A DNA stretch of 10,113 bases. It comes from Clostridiales bacterium (GTDB lineage: Bacteria; Bacillota; Clostridia; Lachnospirales; Lachnospiraceae). A program made the position numbers and the translations under genes. The notes below the pieces were generated by a model. It searched no databases and was not told the origin of the DNA. It was given only the letters and a program-made list of their open reading frames with translations. This document shows positions 1 through 5,550 of this stretch, in pieces; the first letter of the stretch is position 1; the number at the start of each line of letters is the position of its first letter. The stretch spans positions 1-10,113 of the forward strand of contig JAATEU010000227.1 in assembly GCA_015655565.1 (NCBI GenBank), read 5' to 3'.

Positions 1-13
1 TAACACACTATAT

Positions 14-89
14 AACCCCTTATTAATTATTTATACTCCCCTCATCGAAACGCCCGCCTGGCTCCCCCTCGCGGGCGTTTCACTTTGTA
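14..89 (+). repeat. Diverged dispersed repeat, copy A
   Basis: This stretch resembles 8660-8733 in the same orientation. Both begin AACCCCTTAT, continue through ATTTATA and TCGAAAC, pass a C-rich block and end CTTTGTA, with nearly the same length (76 and 74 bp). By eye the left half is clearly similar and the right half only weakly so (about 23 of 38 positions). Copy A contains the 47-81 hairpin; copy B has lost or never had the second arm. AT-rich composition could create part of this similarity by chance. Confidence 0.3.
47..81. terminator. GC-rich hairpin, probable terminator of a gene left of the window
   Basis: GAAACGCCCGC (47-57) and GCGGGCGTTTC (71-81) are perfect 11-bp inverted arms around a 13-nt loop. 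Downstream on the plus strand the sequence is T-rich but interrupted (TTTCACTTTGTAATTTTC). It most likely ends a plus-strand gene lying before position 1, because no minus-strand gene lies to its right for almost 1 kb. The interrupted T-tract leaves other roles open. Confidence 0.6.
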
Positions 90-107
90 ATTTTCTCTCA
101 TAAAGTA

Positions 108-144
108 AGAGGTAATATCTTCATTTATTATCCTCTGATTTTTT
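108..144 (+). terminator. Weak hairpin followed by T6, possible terminator
   Basis: AGAGGTAATA (from 108) can pair with TATTA-T-CCTCT (ending 136) with one bulged T, and GA then TTTTTT (139-144) follows. The stem is AT-rich and short of G:C pairs, so it is weaker than the hairpin at 47-81. It may be a second terminator for the gene left of the window. The 3' arm and T-run overlap copy 1 of the 51-bp repeat; copy 2 lacks the matching 5' arm. Confidence 0.3.
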
Positions 145-174
145 CCCTGTCCATATTAAGAGCATGCCGGCTTT
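124..174 (+). repeat. 51-bp direct repeat, copy 1
   Basis: This 51-bp stretch, TTTATTATC through GGCTTT, matches 760-810 at 46 of 51 positions without gaps. The middle block TATTAAGAGCAT is identical in both copies. The copies are in the same orientation, 636 bp apart start to start, and bracket a gene-free AT-rich segment. The function is unknown; it could be an intergenic dispersed repeat, a duplicated regulatory element, or the scar of a lost insertion. Confidence 0.75.
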
Positions 175-665
175 GTAAGCGTACCAATTAGACCAGCAAT
201 AAACTTACAATCCGTCAACTTCTATAAAAAGTTTTTTAAATATATTATTTCTCCCATTCAATTCTATGTTATACCTAAACCCTTAACTTTTCCATTATCT
301 GAAATAATAATATAATCCACATCTTTTAAGACAGTAGTTTTATACGTGGTTATACTTGAATTATATACCTCAGATTACTATCAAAGTTTTTTCACTTTAT
401 GTTTTATTTCTTATTCCCTGAAAATTGGAATACCTGTTATTTATTTTACATCTTAATTTATTTTTTTCAATATACACTGCATAAACGACAGCTTTTTTGT
501 ATAACTTACAGAAAAAAAGGGCTAAGTATTCTTTTATAAGTATTTCTTTTGACGAATTAACAGCACATATTAAATGTGAAGATAGTGGATTGTACCAAAT
601 GTATTTATATTATCTTGAGTTTATGACTTCTGTTGTAATATCGTTATCCAACTCCCTGTCTGTAA

Positions 666-720
666 AGGGTTTCCCCGGTGTAAGCGGTGATATACAGGGG
701 AATCCCTAAACGCATTTTTT
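666..720 (+). terminator. Long imperfect hairpin plus T6 in the gene-free region
   Basis: AGGGTTTCCCC (666-676) pairs with GGGGAATCCCT (697-707) with one T:T mismatch. The 20-nt loop can extend the stem through GTGTA (678-682) / TATAC (691-695), leaving an 8-nt apical loop. TTTTTT follows at 715-720 after 7 nt. The shape is that of an intrinsic terminator on the plus strand, yet no gene precedes it. It may end an unannotated small RNA or be a remnant of a lost gene. Confidence 0.5.
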
Positions 721-759
721 CCTATTATTATATATTCTTTAATATGTATTCTATCAGCC

Positions 760-810
760 TTTATTATCTTCTGATTTTTTTCCTGTCTATATTAAGAGCA
801 TCCTGGCTTT
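760..810 (+). repeat. 51-bp direct repeat, copy 2
   Basis: This is the second copy of the repeat at 124-174, with five substitutions (C/T, C/T, C/T, G/C, C/T). It is itself bracketed by TTCTATCAGCC at 749-759 and again at 809-819, exactly 60 bp apart, so the local arrangement looks like a 60-bp tandem unit of which only the first 11 bp recur. Confidence 0.75.
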
Positions 811-982
811 CTATCAGCCACAATAATCTTTCTCTTATACTGCATTCATGATAAATCTCTCTGGTGGAGAAAGCTACGCTATCTTAATTTTCAGCTTTAT
901 ACGCATAGGATAATATCTTTTGAAGAATAATGATTGTAAATTACAACTCCATAGCTGCTTATAATAACATTGGAAACGCGGG

Positions 983-1021
983 TTATATTTCTATTAAGAT
1001 TTTGTTAAGATTTTTTATTAT
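983..1021 (+). promoter_or_regulatory. 11-bp phased direct repeats and -10 box, candidate response-regulator operator and promoter of the ATPase operon
   Basis: TTATATTTCTA (983), TTAAGATTTTG (994) and TTAAGATTTTT (1005) begin at exactly 11-bp intervals, and the next 11-bp register begins with TATTAT (1016-1021), a plausible -10 box. No good -35 hexamer lies 17 bp upstream of it. Direct repeats of about 6-7 bp on an 11-bp period next to a -10 box without a -35 are the known layout of activated OmpR/PhoB/KdpE-family promoters. The identity of the regulator is inference. A poorer sigma-A alternative is TTGTTA at 1002-1007. Confidence 0.45.
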
Positions 1022-1092
1022 AGCATAAAGATTCTGTTATTTATATTGTATAAAAGCAAACAAGAGTATAAAATTAATTTTCTGAAAATAAG

Positions 1093-1112
1093 AAGAGGCT
1101 TTAAAGCCTCTT
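1093..1112. promoter_or_regulatory. 20-nt perfect palindrome in the ATPase operon leader
   Basis: AAGAGGCTTTAAAGCCTCTT is a perfect palindrome, followed by TTTAATATTATTT, and lies about 14 bp upstream of the ribosome binding site of the ATPase gene (1126-1133). In RNA it makes an 8-bp stem with a TTAA loop, so it could be an attenuator or a transcript-stabilising hairpin. In DNA it could be a dimeric repressor operator. The sequence alone does not choose between these. Confidence 0.5.
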
Positions 1113-1144
1113 TAATATTATTTGGAAGGAAGGATTATAATGAA

Positions 1145-3958
1145 ATGGATACAAAGAAAAGTACAGTAATAAAAGAAGACATATATAAATTACCGGTTAA
1201 CAAGGTTTTTGAAGTGTTAGGAACAAGTGTCCAGGGACTGAAGCAAGCTCAGGTTGAGGAAAAACAAAAAGAATATGGAAAAAATTTAATTGATGAAAAA
1301 AAGAAAAAATCAGTCATACTTATCTTCCTTAGCAACTTTGTACATTTAATGGCTATTTTATTATGGATTGGCGGTGCAGCAGCTTTCTTTGCAGGCATGC
1401 CCCAGTTAGGAGTTGCGGTCTGGTTAGTGAACGTCATTAATGGTGTCTTCAGCTTTTGGCAGGAACATCGTGCCGGGAAGGCAACGGATGCTTTACGGAA
1501 TATGCTGCATTCCTATGCCCGTGTTATTCGTGATGGCAAAGAACAAAAAATTTTTGCTGAAGATTTGGTAATCGGTGATATAATATTATTAGAAGAAGGA
1601 GATAAAATTTCTGCGGATGCGCGGTTAATTGAAAGCAGTGATTTACAGGTAGATCAATCCACACTTACCGGAGAATCCAACCCGGTACGCAAAGTAAGGG
1701 ATGCGGTGTTAAAAGATGACCTTACGAAAGCTGAAATACCGAATTTAATATTTGCAGGCACCAATGTTTCAGAAGGTAATGGTAAAGCTGTTGTCATGGA
1801 AATCGGAATGAGAACGGAATTTGGTAAAATTGCGGGTTTAACTCAAAATATGAAAGAAGCAGAGAGTCCTTTGCAAAAAGAATTGGACCGCTTAACAAAA
1901 CAAATTTCAGTGATTGCCATAACTTTTGGTGTGTTTTTCTTCGTCAGCGCATTATTATTAGTAAAGGAACCTGTTGCTTCGTCTTTTATTTTCGCATTAG
2001 GCATGGTAGTTGCTTTTATTCCGGAAGGCTTACTCCCGACAGTAACCCTGTCTCTGGCTATGGCCGTTCAACGTATGTCAAAGCGGAATGCTTTAGTAAA
2101 AAAGCTTTCCTCTGTTGAAGCACTGGGCAGCACTACCGTTATCTGTACCGATAAAACAGGTACATTAACCCAGAATGAAATGACAGTAAATCATTTATGG
2201 CTGGCCGAAAAAGAATTTGAAGTTACCGGTGTCGGCTATGGTCCCAGTGGAGACATCTTAACAGGCGGTAAAAAAGTGACGGCAGATAAGGAAGAGGATA
2301 TGAAACTCTTATTAACAGGAGCTGCACTTTGCAGTAATGCACGCTTACTTCCACCAAATGAAGAATCTGCCCGGTATACCGTATTAGGCGATCCGACAGA
2401 AGCCTGTTTAAGTGTTGCAGCAGCAAAAGCAGGAATTAATATGCAAAAACAATCGGAATTAACCCCGCGTCTAAGGGAGCTGCCCTTCGAATCCCGCCGT
2501 AAGAGAATGACTACCGTTCATCAATTGGCAAAACCAATGGAGGGTACCAAACTGATAGCATATGTTAAGGGAGCACCTAAAGAGGTTATGAAGCTAAGCG
2601 GTTCTATCCGCATAAATGGTACGGTCCAGCCTATGACAGAAATATTGCGTAATAAAATTATGGAAGCAAATGACAGATTTGCCCGTGACGGACTGCGTGT
2701 ATTAGCAGTCGCTTATCGGTTACTTCATAAAGAAGATAACATTCCCACAGCAATGAGTGCTTATACACCGGAAATCATAGAACAAAATTTAGTTTTCGTC
2801 GGTTTAATTGTTATGGCAGATCCTCCCCGTCCTGAAGTGGCGGCTGCCGTGGAAGAATGCCACCGTGCCGGTATCCGTATCATCATGATTACAGGAGATT
2901 ACGGTTTAACAGCCGAAAGTATTGCAAAACGGATCGGAATCGTAAAAGGTCCTAATCCACGGGTCGTATCCGGCTTAGAGTTAGAACTGCTTTCGGATGA
3001 GAAATTAAAGGAATATCTTAAGGATGAAATCATTTTTGCCCGTGTAGCCCCGGAACAAAAATTACGGGTGGTGACAAATTTACAGGAGATGGGTGACATT
3101 GTTGCGGTAACAGGCGATGGCGTAAATGATTCTCCCGCCCTTAAAAAAGCCGATATTGGTGTAGCTATGGGCATTGCCGGTACCGATGTGGCGAAAGAAG
3201 CGGCTGATATGATTCTGACCGATGATAATTTTGCTTCCATTGTTCATGCAATTGAAGAAGGCCGGGCAGTTTACAGCAATATACGCAAATTCTTACTGTA
3301 TATATTAAACTCAAATATGCCGGAAGCTGTTCCTTCCGCCCTGTTCCTGTTTTCCCGCGGTGCCATTCCTTTGCCGTTAACGGTAATGCAAATCCTCACG
3401 ATTGACTTAGGCACCGATATGATGCCGGCACTTGGATTAGGGACTGAAAAGCCGGAAAATGGGATAATGGACCAACCGCCCCGTAATCCCAAGGAACCAT
3501 TACTAAATAAAAAGCTGATAGGAAAAGCTTTCTTATGGTACGGTATGTTAGGTTCCCTTGCTTCAGGCTTTTCTTACTTTTATGTTAATATACAAAACGG
3601 CTGGCCGAATGTGCCGCTTGCCGGGGGAACTGATCCCATTTACATCAAAGCAACAACCATGGCGCTTGCAACTATCGTATTCATTCAGATTGGTGCGGTA
3701 TTTAATTGCCGTACAGAAAAACAATCTGCTTTTAAGGTTGGATTATTCCGTAACAAACAAGTAAATTTGGGAATCTTTTTTGAAATCATATTAATTATTG
3801 CCTTAGTTTACTTACCGCCATTTCAATCTATATTTCACACAGCTCCGCTTGGTTTATCCGATTGGCTGTTATTATGTATTTGGCCTCCATTGATATTACT
3901 GATTGAAGAAATAAGAAAAGCATGGCTTTGCAGAAAAGATATAAAAAAATTATCATAA
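1145..3958 (+). CDS. Type II P-type cation-transporting ATPase, Na+,K+-ATPase-like (937 aa)
   Basis: This is an ATP-driven cation pump of the plasma membrane. The start is ATG at 1145 with AAGGAAGG at 1126-1133; an in-frame TTG at 1046 lacks a binding site and adds 33 residues unlike the family. Visible parts are an N-terminal cation-ATPase domain (about 10-55), TGES (175-178, actuator), phosphorylated D336 in DKTGT, KGAPK (475-479, nucleotide domain), TGD (583-585) and TGDGVND (656-662). Ten membrane helices lie near 57-100, 254-305, 714-765 and 795-922. The ion-binding helices follow Na+,K+-ATPase rather than SERCA: IPEGLLPTVT in M4 (E294), NSNMPE in M5 (S723, N724, E727) and IDLGTDMMPA in M6 (D754, D758). 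The M8 aspartate of sodium site III appears to be Ala851. It is the first gene of an operon with two RCK proteins. The transported ion (Na+, K+, Ca2+ or H+) is not fixed by sequence; database labels would often be calcium-transporting ATPase. Confidence 0.95.
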   Translation: MDTKKSTVIKEDIYKLPVNKVFEVLGTSVQGLKQAQVEEKQKEYGKNLIDEKKKKSVILIFLSNFVHLMAILLWIGGAAAFFAGMPQLGVAVWLVNVINGVFSFWQEHRAGKATDALRNMLHSYARVIRDGKEQKIFAEDLVIGDIILLEEGDKISADARLIESSDLQVDQSTLTGESNPVRKVRDAVLKDDLTKAEIPNLIFAGTNVSEGNGKAVVMEIGMRTEFGKIAGLTQNMKEAESPLQKELDRLTKQISVIAITFGVFFFVSALLLVKEPVASSFIFALGMVVAFIPEGLLPTVTLSLAMAVQRMSKRNALVKKLSSVEALGSTTVICTDKTGTLTQNEMTVNHLWLAEKEFEVTGVGYGPSGDILTGGKKVTADKEEDMKLLLTGAALCSNARLLPPNEESARYTVLGDPTEACLSVAAAKAGINMQKQSELTPRLRELPFESRRKRMTTVHQLAKPMEGTKLIAYVKGAPKEVMKLSGSIRINGTVQPMTEILRNKIMEANDRFARDGLRVLAVAYRLLHKEDNIPTAMSAYTPEIIEQNLVFVGLIVMADPPRPEVAAAVEECHRAGIRIIMITGDYGLTAESIAKRIGIVKGPNPRVVSGLELELLSDEKLKEYLKDEIIFARVAPEQKLRVVTNLQEMGDIVAVTGDGVNDSPALKKADIGVAMGIAGTDVAKEAADMILTDDNFASIVHAIEEGRAVYSNIRKFLLYILNSNMPEAVPSALFLFSRGAIPLPLTVMQILTIDLGTDMMPALGLGTEKPENGIMDQPPRNPKEPLLNKKLIGKAFLWYGMLGSLASGFSYFYVNIQNGWPNVPLAGGTDPIYIKATTMALATIVFIQIGAVFNCRTEKQSAFKVGLFRNKQVNLGIFFEIILIIALVYLPPFQSIFHTAPLGLSDWLLLCIWPPLILLIEEIRKAWLCRKDIKKLS

Positions 3959-3978
3959 ATAATAGAGAGGTGATCAAT

Positions 3979-4629
3979 ATGAAAGTAATTGTAGTTGGTT
4001 TAGGAAGAATGGGTACCGGTTTATCACAAAGTCTTATAAAAAAAGGGCATCAGGTAACTGCAATTGACTCTAATCCGGAAGCTTTTGAACTATTGGGGAC
4101 GGACTTTGCCGGAATAAAAGTCATCGGTTTTGGTTTTGACCGGGAGGTATTAAGCCAAGCAAAAATTGATAAAGTAGATGCCGTCGTTTCCTGTACGGAA
4201 AGTGATGAAATAAACGCTGTGATCGCAAGGGTAGCAAGAAATATTTACCGGGTACCCCATGTGGTTGCCCGGCTTTACGATTCAAGAAAGGCACAGATTT
4301 ACCATAGATTGGGTATACAGACAATTTCCACAACGGCTTGGGGAATTGAAAGGGCAACGGAACTCCTAACGTATAATCAGTTAGACAGTGTATTTGAAAT
4401 AGGAAATGGAACTGTTAATTTAGTGCGGATTGAGGTGCAGTCCTTATTGGTTGGCCATACGGTAAATGATATTACGGTATTAAGTGAAATCCATGTAGTT
4501 TCAATCAGCCGCAATAATAAAACATTTATCCCTACCCTTGGCGCCATCTTTGAAGCAGAAGATATCCTATATATTTCAGTCATTGTTTCTGCCACTAATA
4601 AATTGAAATCTATGCTGGACCTAATATAA
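3979..4629 (+). CDS. TrkA/RCK-type NAD-binding regulatory protein (216 aa), first of a pair
   Basis: This is a cytosolic RCK protein of the kind that forms rings on K+ channels and transporters (TrkA, KtrA) and gates them in response to bound nucleotide. The start is ATG 3979, preceded by GAGGTGATC at 3967-3975, an excellent match to the 16S tail; the longer open frame from 3922 overlaps the ATPase gene and adds 19 unrelated residues. Residues 1-135 are a Rossmann fold with GLGRMG (7-12) and D30 at the end of beta-2, a position that favours NAD(H) or adenine nucleotide. Residues about 136-216 have the length and strand pattern of a TrkA-C (RCK_C) domain, a fold known in Firmicutes to bind c-di-AMP. 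It starts 20 bp after the ATPase stop, so translation is probably coupled. No TrkH/KtrB gene lies in the window, so its partner is unknown. Confidence 0.9.
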   Translation: MKVIVVGLGRMGTGLSQSLIKKGHQVTAIDSNPEAFELLGTDFAGIKVIGFGFDREVLSQAKIDKVDAVVSCTESDEINAVIARVARNIYRVPHVVARLYDSRKAQIYHRLGIQTISTTAWGIERATELLTYNQLDSVFEIGNGTVNLVRIEVQSLLVGHTVNDITVLSEIHVVSISRNNKTFIPTLGAIFEAEDILYISVIVSATNKLKSMLDLI

Positions 4630-4643
4630 AAGGAGGAATTAAG

Positions 4644-5303
4644 ATGAAAGTCATTATAGTGGGCGGAGGGCAGGTTGGTAATTACCTTGCCTCCTTATTA
4701 ATATCAAACGGTCATGATATCCGGTTAATTGAACACCGTGAAAAAAATCTAAAGAAATTGATAAAAGAATTACCACCTGAAATATTAATAAATGGAATTG
4801 GTTCCGATCCTGCGGTACTGGAACAGGCAGGCATTACCACGGCGGATGTGGTAGCTGCCGTATCCGATGCAGATGAAATTAATCTTGTAGTGTCGACCCT
4901 TGCTAAAATGGAATTTGGCGTACCCCGGGTTGTAGCCCGGGTTAATAATCCTAAAAATGCATGGTTGTATAACAGCGGAATGGGTGTGGACGTGGGTGTT
5001 AATCAGGCAGACTTAATGGCACATCTTGTAGTTGAAGAAATGGACTTAGAGGATATGTTTACCCTTATGAAGCTAAAACGCGGGAATTATTCCATTATAC
5101 AAATGAAGGTCAGCCCAACCGCAAAAGCTGCCAATCAATTACTAAAAAACCTGTCTGTCCCTAAAAAGACGGTACTTATTGCTATTACACGGGATGAGTC
5201 TCTCGTAATCCCAAAGGGAGATTCACAAATTTTGGTTGGTGATGATATATTAGCATTAACAGATGAGGCCAGCCGGAAAGAATTAAAAGAGCTTTTTGGA
5301 TAA
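4644..5303 (+). CDS. TrkA/RCK-type NAD-binding regulatory protein (219 aa), second of a pair
   Basis: This is a second RCK protein, 14 bp after the first, with AGGAGG at 4631-4636 and ATG at 4644. The N-terminal Rossmann domain has VGGGQVG (6-12) and an acidic E30 ending beta-2 (LIEHRE), the usual NAD(H)-type residue. The C-terminal TrkA-C domain spans about 138-219 (MKLKRGNYSIIQMKV to the end). It is clearly homologous to its neighbour but well diverged, so this is an old pair rather than a recent duplication. Together the two are 435 residues, close to the two-RCK TrkA of enterobacteria (about 458), so they may form a heteromeric ring equivalent to a split TrkA. That, and which membrane protein they control, is inference. 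No clear terminator follows; read-through into the next leader is possible. Confidence 0.92.
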   Translation: MKVIIVGGGQVGNYLASLLISNGHDIRLIEHREKNLKKLIKELPPEILINGIGSDPAVLEQAGITTADVVAAVSDADEINLVVSTLAKMEFGVPRVVARVNNPKNAWLYNSGMGVDVGVNQADLMAHLVVEEMDLEDMFTLMKLKRGNYSIIQMKVSPTAKAANQLLKNLSVPKKTVLIAITRDESLVIPKGDSQILVGDDILALTDEASRKELKELFG

Positions 5304-5345
5304 GTTTGTGTTTTCGCTTATGGTATAAATTGTATAATTGATATA

Positions 5346-5374
5346 TTGATTTTAGTTTATAATGGTAGTATAAT
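5346..5374 (+). promoter_or_regulatory. Sigma-A-type promoter of the antiporter gene
   Basis: TTGATT (5346-5351) and TATAAT (5369-5374) are separated by exactly 17 bp. Transcription would start near 5381, which makes a leader of about 170 nt before the antiporter start codon. A second TATAAT at 5358-5363 has no -35 box at a useful distance. Confidence 0.7.
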
Positions 5375-5380
5375 ATCGAA

Positions 5381-5543
5381 TATTGGCGGTTTGTGTAGAA
5401 AAAGTTTTATTTCAAAGGAACCACCTAAGAATAGCAGATACTAACAATGGAATAAGTTTCAAAATTATGTAATTGATTGTATCTGCTTTTCCTACATAAT
5501 ACTTTTGCATCAAACCACAATAAATAACATGACGGGATGAGGT
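5381..5543 (+). promoter_or_regulatory. Structured 5' leader of the antiporter mRNA, candidate cis-regulatory RNA
   Basis: The predicted transcript begins almost at the 5' strand of a long-range helix: GGTTTG (5388-5393) with CAAACC (5511-5516) and AAAAGT (5400-5405) with ACTTTT (5501-5506). Enclosed is a second helix, AGCAGATAC (5433-5441) with GTATCTGCT (5479-5487), extended after a symmetric 3/3 internal loop by CAAT (5445-5448) with ATTG (5472-5475), and followed by TTTT. The 5' strand has a competing partner: GGCGGTT (5385-5391) with AACCACC (5419-5425), one C:A mismatch. Thus two exclusive folds exist. ACCT (5423-5426) could also touch AGGT of the ribosome binding site (5540-5543), only 4 bp. 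I could not match it to a known riboswitch class such as yybP-ykoY, M-box or ydaO. Confidence 0.5.
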
Positions 5544-5550
5544 CACAGAT

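Larger units (their letters stand above)
85..982. other. AT-rich gene-free region of about 0.9 kb
   Basis: No reading frame here has a credible start, ribosome binding site or recognisable domain. The longest open stretch (497-709, plus) would need a TTG start with no Shine-Dalgarno sequence, and its last 40 bases are the hairpin at 666-707. The region does hold structure: a 51-bp direct repeat in two copies, a weak hairpin plus T-run at 108-144, a long hairpin plus T-run at 666-720, and a short inverted pair CTTTCTC (828-834) / GAGAAAG (867-873). It may be a decayed gene or element, or may encode small RNAs; I cannot tell which. Confidence 0.6.

Noticed and set aside
497..709. 70-codon plus-strand open frame
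   Set aside because: It needs a TTG start with no Shine-Dalgarno sequence, shows no recognisable domain, and its 3' end coincides with the hairpin at 666-707, which explains the local composition better than coding does.
828..873. CTTTCTC/GAGAAAG pairing around CTCTGGTGGAGA as a possible riboswitch
   Set aside because: A 7-bp pair around a 32-nt loop without any conserved riboswitch core that I recognise, and it lies upstream of the predicted ATPase promoter rather than in its transcript.
1046..1144. 33-residue N-terminal extension of the P-type ATPase from a TTG codon
   Set aside because: There is no ribosome binding site before 1046, the segment contains the 20-nt palindrome, and the ATG at 1145 has AAGGAAGG at 11 nt. 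The extension is unlike family N-termini.
2899..3240. 113-codon minus-strand open frame inside the ATPase gene
   Set aside because: It is a shadow of the conserved TGD to TGDGVND coding segment on the other strand, with no binding site and no domain of its own.
4924..4949. CCCGGGTT occurring twice 12 bp apart
   Set aside because: It is fully explained by codons for Pro-Arg-Val-Val-Ala-Arg-Val in the second RCK protein, a conserved strand of the fold.
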